From Epiperipatus broadwayi (taxonomy: Eukaryota; Onychophora; Udeonychophora; Euonychophora; Peripatidae), in assembly GCA_028023455.1 (NCBI GenBank), contig JAQFVV010013070.1:62001-126000 (forward strand): 64,000 bases of DNA. Reading direction: 5' to 3'. The notes beneath the pieces are model-generated. The model had not been told where the DNA came from. It was given only the letters and a program-made list of their open reading frames with translations, and did no database searches. Positions within the stretch are counted from its first letter, which is position 1; each line of letters begins with the position of its first letter. This document shows, piece by piece, positions 42,990 through 55,739 of the stretch. A program made the translations under genes and the position numbers.

Positions 42990-44130
42990 AAACAATTTCA
43001 AAACATGATACGCAGAATTTAAATGAAAATGTTTTTCATAAAGTTATTAATCTCTACATTTCTCTATTAAAAGTGTTCCAAGTTTATCACATGCATGCAA
43101 GTATTTATTTATCCATGCGTTAATCCAGGAATACTAATTACAGCAATTAATTTATTCATTTCAAACCGACGACAAAATTATAAAATAGCTTTGATTAATT
43201 ATTTGAAGAATGTTTATTATCCAAATGTTAAACAAATTAACTAGCAAATATTACTGGCATTGTAAAGTTAAATATCAATCAATATTATATTTTATTAGAA
43301 TTAAAAAATGAAAATATTAAAATATTTTGACAACTTTAACATTTTACTTTAACTTAAAATTCTTCTTTTTTAAAAAACAAATTTTCATATTCATAAAACT
43401 TCTGTAATTAAAATACTTATTTAATTTTTCCAAATTGTAGAATAATAAATATTTCAAAACATACCAAAATCTTGTATTTAATTCTTTCAAACTTAAACTG
43501 GGAAGCTCCGACATTTTAAAATGTAATATTGGAAATTATTACCGGTGATTCGATCCACTTGGCCAGCCGACTTGAACAGACCTTTAAATTTAGCAATTCA
43601 TCTTATAATTGATTACCACTAAGTTATATTTACGTTTATAGCAAATTTTGTGGTAATCCGTTTACTTATTAACTATTTTTAAAATAAGCTTATCAATTTT
43701 ACACCATTTGCCTTTACCATTTTCTTTTCTTTCTTCTCCAAAAGCAAACTATCAGACGATGATCCTTAAATTCGCGCTCTTTTCTTTTTACATTGAGATG
43801 CATACATAATTACTGTATTTATTTTTAATAATTTATTTTAATTGAACAAATGGTTTTTTGTTAATTCAATAGAAATAATAATTTAAGATCATTTTAAATA
43901 AATAAAAATAATATTATTATTTTTAATAATATTTTACCAAATTTTAATGTGTTGTAAAAATTTAAAAAAGTTAAACGTTTTGATATGAGTTAGTATATGG
44001 GAAGAAGCAAACTTAAATTTATTAAAATAATATAATAGAGTAATCTGTTCAAAATGCAGCTCAAGCCAATCAAATCACCAAAAGAAGAAAGAGAAATTTT
44101 TATACTAGTTACACCAAATAATATATTTTA
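42990..44130. other. Unassigned DNA
   Basis: Contains a GC-richer patch near 43500-43580. No gene recognised. Confidence 0.4.
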
Positions 44131-44192
44131 TACTAAAATATATGGTTACAATATATATATATATATATATATATTGTAACCATATATTTTAG

Positions 44193-44194
<2 letters not shown>
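44131..44194. repeat. 64-bp perfect palindrome centred on (TA)n
   Basis: TACTAAAATATATGGTTACA followed by TA repeats and its exact reverse complement. It can extrude as a cruciform. A further TA tract follows at about 44200-44230. Confidence 0.95.
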
Positions 44195-44234
<40 letters not shown>

Positions 44235-44236
44235 CA

Positions 44237-45794
44237 CACACAAAAGAAAAAATACAAATACAACCAAATATAAAAAAACAAAACATACTGCTAGTGGATT
44301 AATAAAACTTAATATCAGATAGTTTCTCAATACCAAAGTAGTGAAGACATTTGTGACTCAGTAAGTCTTCATTGAAAAATATGATAAATATTATTATATA
44401 TAAAGTATTTTTTATAAATAAAAATTGACATTTATTATATATTCTACAACTATCTATGACATAAAATGTTCAACATTGGGGAGACAGGATATATTCATAT
44501 TTATGCTATTTAAATGTAACTTTAGCAATGAATTGGTATATTTCAAAAGCAGGAAAGGGTACCTAATCTTACCTTTGACATGAAGAATAGCAATGTATCC
44601 TTTGTGTCATATTTTTATATGATAGGATATTGTAATTGTTTGAATATATAGATATAAAGCTGGTAAAAGTTTATGTTGAATAAGAATAAAAATTAACTAA
44701 CTTTAATTATCAAAATCGTAAGTAATTCAAATATCTAATAAATTATTCTGGGTAAAATGATTAAAGAAACAATAACAACTAGTTAATAACTAACAAGGTA
44801 TTTAGTGTACATTTGAACTTTTTGATATAAAAATGTTTATGATTTTAAAAAAATTAATCAAATTACTTTTGTCACAAAATTTTAATTACATCTACAATTT
44901 TAATAAGTTACAGTGATTTTAATTTTAGTAGAAGTTAATTCTATTTATTTAAAAAAATGAATTTTAAACTTTGGGCAATTAAAAATTAAATCAATTTATT
45001 GAATATTTACAATGATGATAGACAATTATTCCAACTATTATCTAAAATACAAAGGAGAAATGTTTGTCTTCTAAGTCTTTTAGGGTCAACTGTCAAATGT
45101 CAGTATATAAATTATAATTGATGAGTATAATGTCAAAATAGAATAATATTAAACTAAATGTTTATAGAAAATGATAGATAGCTTCATGTTTAAAAATATA
45201 AATGAATAAATTATAAACGAACAAATAAATCGGTAGATAGCAGCAAGTAAATGATTACTAAATAAAACCTAGAAAATAAATAACAGAGAAATGTTTACTG
45301 TTTTAACCAATAGTCTACAGAATAAAGAATTCCCAATAGGGATATTGACTAAATTATTTCAGGCTAGTCAAACATCAATACCTAATATAATTAATGGTTT
45401 TATTTCTCATAATTTTTAAAAGAAAAAAAAACAATTTTTTTGTATTTAGAAAAATATACTAATATTTACCTCCATATATAAATACCAATGCGGATGTATC
45501 TAAATGCATGCGTTATATATTATATTTTTTGTTTTTAGATATATTGTTTAAGAAAAAGTTGAAATCAATATATGTACATTAATAAACTGCAACTCATATA
45601 TCTGTTTATTTTTAGCAACATTTATGTTAAGAAAAAAAAAATCTGGAGCAAGTTAAGCCAACATAAATTTATTATAAATCCAAAAAAATAATTTCATTTC
45701 ATTAACCAAGTATGCTGCATGTTTTTTGATATTTTTTATTAGTCATTCGTTACACTAAAAATAATTCAATATTGAATAATACTTCTGTAATGAC
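44237..45794. other. Unassigned AT-rich DNA
   Basis: Nothing recognised. Confidence 0.4.
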
Positions 45795-47020
45795 AATCTC
45801 AAGCAAGATGGAGACTGTTTTCTATCTGCTTTTAACATCTTATGGTGGGATGTAATAATAAACATATGACCTATGTAGATAGAAACCACTCCCTAACTAG
45901 CGAGAGAATGGTGAAGTAAAAATTAATCTCTAGTCTAATAAATGTCTAATAAAATTATTAATATATATTTATTAAGTGATTTGTACCAATGTGTCAAGAA
46001 AGTAGCAAATTTGACGCATCAATTAAACTGTAGTCATTTGATATATATTTAAATTGCATGAAGATTGCAAAGTAGATAATGTTTCAGCATCCGTTTAATA
46101 AATCATGTATTTATGATTTTAACTTCAATTACAACAACGTTAAAATATTGCAAATTGAAGAAAATAGCAACAAAAAAAATAAAAGAAGCTATGCTAATAT
46201 ACACATACAAACATGACTTAATTAACAGGCAGGTAGTAGATGTCAAGATCACGGAATTGTGGTAAAAGTAGAGTTTCAAAATGTTAGTTGGCATAGACTA
46301 TGCGGATAGTCGAAAGCACTCTAAGTGGATAGTTTTTTTAAAAATATATCTGATTACTGCATTTATAAATAAATATTCAACTATATGTATATTGTTTTGA
46401 AGAAATACAGTCATCAAATTATAATATTATTTCTTATATTTATATGTTAAAGAATGATAATAATATGTATAAGAGATTGAAATCTGAGCCAACTCATGAG
46501 TGTTGGTTCAGCATGAAAGATGTATCATGGGAAACATAGATCACAAGTCTCTGGTCATATGTTTAAGATTACATTCCACCACAAGATGTTAAAAGCAAAT
46601 AGAAACCACTTCCTACTTTGTGTGATAATGATGAAATGAAAATTACACTTCAGATATATTATTCATTATTGTATAATTGCTAGTATAATGAATGACTAAA
46701 AAAAATTATTAATGCACTTCCCATTGTTGAAATTGTGAGGACAACACATTTGACCCATCAATTAAACTGTGTAATTTGGTTTTACATAAATACAGAATAA
46801 TGATAAAATTATGCATAATAGATTGTGGTCTGGCCAAAATGGTGGGTATTGGTTCAGCATGAAATGTGAACCAGGGGATCATAGATCTTTTGATCATAAT
46901 TTTGGTCATATTTTTATAATTACATTCCTCTACAAGTTATTAAAAGTGGATAAAAACAGTCCCTATCTTGAATGAGAGAGAGATAATGAAAATTACACTA
47001 CACAATATTATTCATTAGCA
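45795..47020. repeat. Dispersed repeat family F: inverted then direct copies
   Basis: Direct copies lie near 46490-46690 and 46835-47020, sharing TTGGTTCAGCATGAAA, ATTACATTCC and a GAAAATTACACT-like string. At 45795-45860 the TTTTAACATCTTATGGTGGG block is the reverse complement of 46575-46600. A CATCAATTAAACTGT string recurs at 46018 and 46757. The TTGGTTCAGCATGAAA block resembles hammerhead stem II plus GAAA (TGTTG/CAGCA stem, preceded by CTCATGA at 46493). Confidence 0.65.
46294..46329 (+). ncRNA. Dispersed hammerhead-like motif, copy 3 of 3
   Basis: GACTAT-GCGG-ATAGTC forms a perfect 6-bp stem followed by GAAAGCACTCTAAGTGG. Same arrangement as at 8.86 and 15.06 kb. The 5' core box is not recognisable. 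Confidence 0.35.
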
Positions 47021-47479
47021 CATATTTATGATTCATAGCAAGTCATAGTATTTGAAATTGTTTATAATTATGTTTTCAATTCATCAAATTAATTCAAAAT
47101 TATAGAATAGTAATTTAAATCTTTGAAAAAAATATAAAAACTAACTAAAGCTCTTTTAAAACAAATTAAAGATTCTTCTTATATATTTTACTATATAATG
47201 TATCTTTAAATTAAAATAATTCACAACAGTTTAGAATTATTATTTTACATATATAAATAATGTCACAATTTTATTATTTATATATAGATATCATTATTCC
47301 TACTTTGAAAAAGTTAATTAGCAAGCTGTGGAGATCAAGGTTCATGAAAGAAGTTCAGCTATGTCATTTTTGTTATTCAATATCTTACGAATTCTTGACC
47401 AATAAATCATTTGATTATCCTTATTATATATAATGATAGAAGCATGTAAGTCTATTATTACAATTTAATTAAATTTAAT

Positions 47480-49210
47480 TTTTGTTATTTGATTGGCATT
47501 CTATTAGTACTTATTCTGATTGAGAGATTTCTTGCTGACAATAGCACACTATGTTTAAAAGAAGATAAGGGAAATAGATTTGTCTTAAGTAACAAGGTCA
47601 AATTCATAATGGAGAAGATGAATGTACAAATAAATAAATTGAAATTCATTCTTCTCCTAAATTACAATATAAAATGAAGCAAAACAAATTATAAGTTACA
47701 TATTATGCAAATATTGCAATAATGATTTTACTAAAGGTCAATAATATAAAATCTACCAGTCAGCTGAAACACCTCCATGAATGTTTACCAATGTCAAATT
47801 ACATAAGTCAACATCCCACTTAGGCTGATTTTAGAATTTGGAGACATCTATTACTATAGAAGCATTAAAATGATCAACAAATAGCTCACAGACCAATTAG
47901 GTTATGGTTTGACCTCATAAATATAATCAAAAACACAAACTTAAAAGTACAAAATAAAATGACATCTCTAGATATAATTAAGTTACATAGCACACCGAAG
48001 AAAAACAGTCTATAATAAAATCAGAATTTGTTAAATTCAATTATTTATTAACACAAATTAATTTTATAATACACTATTTTATTTGGCTAGACAACAATAT
48101 CACCGTTCTATTTGATGAACAATAGTATAACAGGACTGACAGATGGTCAATGGGATTACCCATAAGTGGGGTTATCTTGAGTATTTATCTTATAACATTG
48201 AAAATGAGGTCCTCTCTAAATACATTGAAAGTATTCCTAATTTAACATGCATACAATGTATAGATGAGATGTTTATATGCTGTCCAGAGTTCCTAATAAA
48301 TAAAATTAAAACAGACCTTGAGGCTAAATTCAAATTATTTTACATAATTAAATGGAAAAATCAGCAAATGAATGTAAATCCTTAGATATCAGATCCAGAG
48401 TGAGAATTCATTATTAAATAACAAAACTCATATTAAACCTATACAAATAAGAGGTGATAAGCACTCCAAATCGATCTCTCCAAATTCTCACAAATACCCT
48501 GGATTACCATGGTTTTTACAGAAACAATTACTTATGCAATTATGAAGCCACTCAAAAATCAAACAATGAGAAATGCTTAAATGGATTAAATATGCTGATC
48601 TTTCAAGAAAAGTCAAACAATTTTACATTAAAATAAGAGCAAACCTGCTAAATATGACACACTGTAGATACTGCTGCCATACATCTAATGACTTGCCTAA
48701 AATCAAAATAAAGTTTGCTCACAAACACATCAAGTAAGCTATCATATTCCTTCCACAACAAATATGATGATAAATAATTCTAAGGACAGATTGCAAAATG
48801 ATCAAAATCTACACATTATGTATAAAATTGCATGTCCCAAGCAGGATACAGTGGTACTTATTACAGTGAATCATGTGCATGCCTCTCTACAAGATTTCAC
48901 AACACAGATACTTTTACAAAGGAGTCGAATCATGGACATATTCTATCTTTTTCAAGCACCAAAATGCAATGGACCACACATTTCAGCCCATATCTCTCAA
49001 TATCACATGCATTGATCAAAATGACTCTTAGTGAAAAATTAAAGTGTGGCTATAATCAAAAACCCCAATGCTCCATATAAAAAGAAATCTTGCTTTCCAC
49101 TGTCTAAAAAATACACATTTTGATTTACATACTTCTAAATATGTTTACAATCTATATATGGATACCCCCCCAATTATGCATATAATAATATGTTTCACCC
49201 TTGAAAGCAT
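47480..49210 (+). pseudogene. Decayed Penelope-like element, family B, copy 2
   Basis: CLKEDKGNRFVL near 47550-47586 is the DKG motif, nearly identical to copy 1 (LKKDKGNRFVL). MFTNVKLHKS follows near 47790. Around 48150-48180 a shifted frame reads RWSMGLPISGVILSIYL, an RT motif B-like string, and at about 48250 CIDEMFICC stands where YVDD is expected, so the catalytic aspartates are damaged. The 48420-48530 region has SPNSHKYPGLPWFL, matching copy 1. Near 48820 MYKIACPKQ and YSGTYYSESC in neighbouring frames suggest a degraded GIY-YIG domain. Many stops; an old copy. Confidence 0.7.
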
Positions 49211-49711
49211 TAAGCATCATTAATTATGTACTAATTTTAATAGCTTCTTAAGATAGTGTTTAAGTACAAATGTTTATAAATTAATATCATTTATGTTTTT
49301 TATTACTTTTACAATGCTTTTTTACAACCTATTAGACAGTTTTGATTGCACCAGCAATATCTTCAAAATTTTTACTTATATCTCCAAATCTTAAATTATA
49401 GCAGTACAAGAAAGGTTTGTTGCATTTAAAAATAAAATAAGAAATGAAATGAAAAATGTATTTATACATCTTGGGATAGGATAATGGAAAAATGATTTTA
49501 TATATACCATCCTATCCAATATCTTTGATTGTCAGACAACATCAAATAAAATAATAAAGATGTATTTAATCTCTTGAATACAACTTTTATCTCACAAATA
49601 TGCAGTGACAATCATTCTTTAATAACAACAAAAGATAATTCTAAAAAAAAATAATTACTTTATTATTTTACAATAATAAATATATGATAAAAACGAATAA
49701 TAAATAAATAA

Positions 49712-49742
<31 letters not shown>
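49211..49742. other. Unassigned AT-rich DNA
   Basis: Only TAAA and TA runs near 49700. Confidence 0.4.
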
Positions 49743-49747
<5 letters not shown>

Positions 49748-49751
49748 TAAG

Positions 49752-49791
<40 letters not shown>

Positions 49792-49800
49792 CTTAATAAA
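49743..49800. repeat. 58-bp perfect palindrome centred on (TA)n
   Basis: TTTATTAAGTGTTTTA, TA repeats, then the exact reverse complement. Second such palindrome in the window. Confidence 0.95.
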
Positions 49801-52800
49801 CGTAATATTTGTTTTCTAAATCTAATTAAAACTTGTGATATTGAAGTGTTCTAACAATAAATAGGAATAGATTGCTTATTATTTCAGAATAAATCTCAAT
49901 TTAAATACTGGGAGATAGTAACTATAATTATAATAAAATATACATGTTATTGCCATCCTTTATATCACTAAATAATTAATTATTAACTAATCTCCCATAA
50001 ATTTTTTCACTCTTTTAGAAGAAGAAGGACATTGCTTAACATACCTAAATGATATGTAAGATGTAGAGCTTAAGTATTATATTTCCAGATCCTCTTCTGC
50101 ACTCATTTGAAGGTTCAATCATTAGGAGTGTGACTTTTATTAAGAAAAAAATATCTTGATTATTTGGATGTTACATTGCATATTATATAGCATTTTTAAA
50201 GTTCATATAAATATATAAGAGCAATATATAAAATATTCCTTACAGAGTTACTCTTGTAATAAAGATAGTTAACTCCATTTAAGTTGAGTTTGAATATTAA
50301 CAACTCATAAAGCCTATAATAATTGCAGTCTAGCAATGTTTATATAAGTTTGAAAAGTTGCTTGCATTTATACAAGCCAATCATATGATAAATCACTCAA
50401 TTCTATTTATTGTCATCAATAATAACCTTAAATAAAAAATGTTACCTGTACATCCATATAATAATATCTGAAGAACTGTTACATTCTTTATTACATTAAC
50501 AATAACAAAATTAACTTAAGTAGAAAACAAGCAATTATGATCAAGTTCACTAAATAATCCACCAGTTTATATTATAATTGCTATAATTATTTTAAATATG
50601 TCCCAATTAAATATTAATAAGTGATAATACTCCAATGTTTTTAGAAATTTACAAATCCATTTAAATAACAGCATTCAAGATAATATAAAGCACAATTATT
50701 TTTTTTCTTTTAGTGTAATTCTTTCAGGAACATAATATAAATAATAATAAATTGCATTTGACACACATTAATCCTATGTAAATTATAATTAATATGTTAA
50801 TCCATTTTAAGGTTTATTCTAAATTTAACATTTATTATATTTAATATTTGGATTGATAATGCATATCCATTAGGTGCATTTAAAGATTTCACATTCATAA
50901 TCCAATATAAATAATATAAATAATAATAAATAATAACACAATGTAAATAATAAATTCCATTTGACACATTATTATATTCAATATTTTCATTGATAATGCA
51001 TAATCCATTAGTGGTATTTAAATAATTGACATTAATAATCTATTACCCATTTTATTAAACAATGAAAACAAATTTTTATATGTTATATGAAGCAATTTAA
51101 TCCATTTGAAAATGTATTATACTTTTATCCAAAAGATCCTAGCATTCACAACTTTTTTCATTTGTAGTGAATTATTAATCCATTTATTTATAGATCTTTA
51201 ATCTATATTGCTAAATAGTTCTGATCATATTTATGATCAAACACATAGTTTATCATTTATAAATAAAGTGATTTCCATTAATTTTGAATTTAAGTTAAGC
51301 ATTTGTCTTTCTGAAAAAGTTTATTGTGGTATATTTGAGTTGAAAAACTATTATTTAAAGTTTTTCCATTCATAACTAAAGACAAGTTAAATTCACAATA
51401 TTGAGTAATATGTACATTTTGAAGTGAGGAGGCCAGCCATTTAACAATATTTTGATAATAAATATCAGCAATTGATCTGAATCTGATAACTATAATTTTC
51501 CAAATATATCAGCTATTTACTATTACTTTTAATTGAGGAAATTCAGCAATTCAATTGGATATTGTTAACAGCATTCCATAAAATCAATTTATACATTTTC
51601 CATGAACAGTTGATTGCAACAAATGAGATTTATTAATATAATAATTAATTAATTAATGACAATGTATGGTTTACTTGTTGTTGTTCACCATTTACCTTGT
51701 ATAATGAGATGATGTCAATTGGCTCAGCAATAAAGTAAAAATATCTAGACTGGATTAGCCTAGACAATTATGTTGTTGAATGCAAACAAGATGGCTATTT
51801 GAAGTTTTTAACTTCCTTAAGTTTTGATGGCAATCAAATTTTTTTAAAGACTCTGTTTTTTTTAAAATTAAACTTTTATACCTGTTGTTCAGCAGATGTC
51901 TGGATTATGATAGATTCCCCGTTATGCCTTGGGGTTTCATAGCTTTTTTCAGAAAAATTTGGATGAGTTGATATGATTTTTGAATCAATATAGTAAATCT
52001 TTATAAACACTGTTTGAAAATGATAAGAAAGATAATAATAATTTCAAGTTTTTTCAAGGGCTGGGTTTAAATATAATATTGCAATTGTTTATTTAAAGGA
52101 AATAAATTATAAACTTTAATAGTTTCAGATATTTATTTTAATTAATTTTAAATTGACCTTTTAATAAATATTATTAAACATATTTTAGTAGACCATATCA
52201 ATTTTATTAAATCTAAATTTAAACATATAAGCTTCCACGCTTGCACAAAAAAGCTAAACTGTCTGTTCTACAATGTAATCTATAATATAACTGCTTTAAT
52301 TTAAAAGATATTAGTGTTGTAATGTCAGGTTTATAATTGTATTCTATATTTATAGATTAAATTATTTGTATAGTGTGTGAGAGCACATCTATTTGTTTAC
52401 AAAATCTGATAGCTTTGTTCCTTAATAAGAATAAGGACAAAAATATAAAAGTAAATATTTTTTAATAAGCATTGATCATAAAATCTTCTTTGGAAGTTAT
52501 TTTTAAATACTTTATAAATTTACATTTTTTCTTAAGCATTAACATGAGAGTCTTTTGCACGTGATATATATATATTATAATATATACTATTCAACCAATG
52601 ACAGTGATGAATATATTTGCTTAACTATATAAAAAAATAGAGCCAATAAATGTTTTACAGGTTTTAGTTATATAATTGTAATGATATCTGTAAAGTTACG
52701 TACCCACACACACACAAACACACACACGTATATATATAATATTTGAAATACAAGAATATTTTACATGCCTTGAATCTAATTGTAACATATGGATTTGAAC

Positions 52801-52865
52801 ACAGATTTTCAAGCTCTCTTCCACCATCCACTCTATTTCATATACCAATACCTATGACCACACAC
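49801..52865. other. Unassigned AT-rich DNA with a ~134-bp duplication
   Basis: A diverged direct repeat of about 70 bp recurs at 50835-50905 and 50969-51038 (shared TTGATAATGCATA and CCATTAG). An AAGATGGC string occurs at 51788. No gene recognised in these 3 kb. Confidence 0.45.
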
Positions 52866-53185
52866 ATGAAAAAGATAATAATTTTCAATATATGTATTTC
52901 ATGCTGAACCAGCACTCATTACGTGCTCCAGATCATCATCTTCTGCACACATACACATATATAATCAGTGCTCATTTTATATTAAAATAAAAAAAATTAA
53001 CATTTTAATTGACAGGCTTGAATCTATTTCATTCTCCAAAATTAAAGCATGTCCATTAAAAAATAAAAATTTATCTTAACAGAAATTTAGCACTGATTAT
53101 ATATGTGTGAACAATGATGATCTGCGCCAAGTGATAGGTGCTTGTTTAGCACAAAATATGTATATTGAAAATCATTTATCTTTTT
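52866..53185. repeat. Fold-back (inverted repeat) element with hammerhead-like arms
   Basis: Arms of about 105 bp (52866-52970 and 53088-53185) are imperfect reverse complements around a ~120-bp centre. Each arm holds a form of the family F block: the left arm, read on the minus strand, has TAATGAGTGCTGGTTCAGCATGAAAT. Here the GTGCTG.../CAGCAT segment forms a stem between an ATGA box and GAAA, in hammerhead order. The right arm has a decayed form. MITE-like or a pair of inverted PLE tails. Confidence 0.65.
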
Positions 53186-53259
53186 GACATGTATGTTGTC
53201 CTGTGTATTGAGGAGATATGATGGATGGCTGATGGTGTTTGGAAGTCTGTGTCCAAATC

Positions 53260-53263
<4 letters not shown>

Positions 53264-53330
<67 letters not shown>
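53264..53330. repeat. (TA)n tract at the left end of array B
   Basis: About 33 TA repeats directly preceding the 455-bp-unit array. Confidence 0.95.
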
Positions 53331-53335
<5 letters not shown>

Positions 53336-53433
53336 GTAAACTCACATATAGTAGTGCCACCCTGTGACAACCAGATTAATCAATAGATGCTAGAAGGCTT
53401 GTGCATAAAATCCCCATCTAGTGCCTACTCATC

Positions 53434-53490
53434 CAACATTCCCAGACTAGTTTCTGGGCCGTGGTCTTCATCAGTGAGGAGCCTTGGATC
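53434..53490 (-). ncRNA. Hammerhead ribozyme, unit 1 of array B
   Basis: On the minus strand CTGATGA (RC of 53468-53474), GAAAC, palindromic ACTAGT and GTC are intact. Stem I pairs CCTCA with TGGGA-like bases. Stem II is damaged (GAC against CCC), so folding of this copy is doubtful. Confidence 0.65.
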
Positions 53491-53887
53491 CAAAATCACT
53501 GCACCTAGATCGTAGGATCTAATGCAATCCTCCTGCCACCATATTTTATCTATACTTAACTACACAACTATGAGAATGAAATTGAAAACACAATAATACT
53601 TTCAATCTAACCTCTATAACTTGTATAGTCATATGGGTCTGAACTCAGTCCAGCACCCATACATTTTGATGTCTTTGGCTCTTTAACAACCATAGCCATT
53701 ACTATCCTATTAGAAGAGATTGGTGTTAAACCACTAAACATCACATGATCAACATCTCTTATGCTAGCACATAACTGTTATTAAACATGCATAACTCTCC
53801 ATAGAGTAATGCCACCCTGTGCCAAACAGAGTAATCATTGGATGCCAGAAGGCTTGTTAATGAAATCCCCATCTAGTGCCTACTCAT

Positions 53888-53945
53888 CCATTATCTGCAC
53901 ACTAGTTTCTGGATTGTGTCCTTTGTCAGTGAGAAGCCATGAATC
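53888..53945 (-). ncRNA. Degenerate hammerhead, unit 2 of array B
   Basis: The core reads CTGACAA (G8 changed) and the cleavage triplet is GTG, whose third base should not be G. Stem II GGA/TCC still pairs. Predicted inactive. Confidence 0.6.
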
Positions 53946-54337
53946 TGAGAGCACTTCACATAGATATTAGGATCTAATGCAACCCTCCAGATGCCACCTT
54001 TTATCTCTACATAACTATGAAACTATAAGAATAAAATTGAAACACAATAATATTTTCAATCTAAGCTCAATAGCTTATATAGTCATATGGTCTGAACTCA
54101 GTTCAGCACCATACACTTTAGGGTCTTTAGTTCTTTAATAACCATTTCCACCACTATCCTATTAGGCAGGATTGGTGTTAAACCATGGAACATGATATGA
54201 TCACCATCTCTTATGCTAGCATATAACTGTTATTAAACAGGCAAACACTCCATACAGTAGTGCCACCCTGTGCCAACCAGAGTAATCAATGGATGCCAGA
54301 AGGCTTGTGCATAAAATCCCCAACTAGTTCCTACTTG

Positions 54338-54395
54338 TACAGCATCCCCATACTACTTTCTGACTCATGGCCTTCATCAGTGAAGATCCTTGAAT
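54338..54395 (-). ncRNA. Hammerhead-like, unit 3 of array B
   Basis: CTGATGA (RC of 54374-54380) and GAAA are intact and stem II GGC/GTC pairs with one G-U. The stem III palindrome is broken (AGTAGT), leaving a GTA triplet. Activity doubtful. Confidence 0.6.
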
Positions 54396-54739
54396 CTGAC
54401 AGGACTGCTTCTAAATCTACTGTAAGAAAAGTTTTGCCTGTTTAATAACAGTTATGTGCTAGCATAAGAGATAGTGATCTTGTAATGTTTAGTGGTTTAA
54501 CATCAATCCTGCCTAATAGGATAGTAGTGGCTATGGTTGTTAAAAAGTCAAAGATATCAAAATGTATGGATACTGAAGTGAGTTCAAACCTATATGGCTA
54601 TATAAGCTATTGAGCTTATATTAAAAAAATATTTTTGTGTTTTCAATTTTATTCTCATAGTTTTGTAGTTAAGTAGAGATAAAAGGTGGCTGCTGGAGGG
54701 TTGCATTAGATTCTAAAATCTAGGTGCAATGCTCTCAGA

Positions 54740-54798
54740 TCCAAGGCTCGTCACTGATGAACGCCAGAAGCCACAAATTAGTCTGGGGATTTTGGATG
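54740..54798 (+). ncRNA. Degenerate hammerhead, inverted unit of array B
   Basis: CTGATGA at 54754-54760 is intact, but the GAAAC box is changed to CAAAT and stem II is shifted. ATTAGTC keeps the GTC triplet. Predicted inactive. Confidence 0.6.
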
Positions 54799-54900
54799 AG
54801 TAGGCAGTAGATGGGAATTTTATGCATAAGCCTTCTGGCATCCATTGATTACTCCTGTATGGAGAGTTTTGCCTGTTTAATAACAGTTATGTGCTAGTAA

Positions 54901-55739
54901 TGATTATGTGATAAATATAAATTATAATTAGTTTTATTTTAAAAAAGAAAATTCATATCACATGTATTTATAATTAACATTTATTAAAAATTTTATAGAA
55001 GAAATTTTTTTATCAGTGTATTCTAAAACGTTCTGGTTCATGCTGAGATTTTCTTCACAGACATGTACGTGCATTTATTTATTTTTATTATTTTTCTTTC
55101 CAGAGCAAAGCTAAAATTTCTTTTGTGGCTTACACTCTTGTTTAATGCAAAATTACTGCATAAGAACTTGCTGGTGCATTATCATATTTTATCAATTACT
55201 TAATGGATTGGAATTTCTTTAGAATAGCATTTTAATTTGACAAATATTTTATTTGTGGTAGATTTCAGGCAATTAGTGGCATTCATACTCTTTAGCTACT
55301 AAACATAATCTCCACATTCAAAGATAGTAGTAAAATGTGAAGCTAAGAGCTCCCACAGCTAAAAATTAAGGGCAAGAAAAGTTTCTAAAAAAGCTAACAC
55401 TTATATATAGTCTGAATGACCTTTGTTTTTCATAACCTTAATATCTTCTTTGTTTTTTATAGCTTAGACATCTTAATTATATTTAATTGAAATAAAATAT
55501 TTAATATACATCTAATTATATATTTAATCACACTTTTATTTGTATTAAGAACTACATTAGATCTATCAACTTTTGGTGTTTTTTCAAGATAAATAATTTT
55601 TATCTCTTTAATTTTCTTATTTTTACTTTAATTGCAACAAAAATGTTGATGTTTAAATCAACCTCTCTTTTAAGAATCATTTTTTCTTTAGTTTCTAAAA
55701 TAACTTTATTAGGTGTTACTAATTAACAATTGCATTTGT
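54901..55739. other. Unassigned AT-rich DNA
   Basis: Nothing recognised. Confidence 0.4.

Larger units (their letters stand above)
53331..54900. mobile_element. Retrozyme-like array with decayed hammerheads (array B)
   Basis: Same 455-bp unit as array A at 5.0-6.0 kb. Direct copies: 53331-53783, 53784-54237 and a shortened third (54238-54432), joined to an inverted copy (54433-54897). The distance between equivalent hammerhead positions is 455 and 451 bases. No coding capacity: the 61-codon frame at 54260-54445 is repeat sequence. Layout is direct, direct, partial direct, inverted. I do not see a clear target duplication. The left border lies in TA repeats. Confidence 0.7.
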
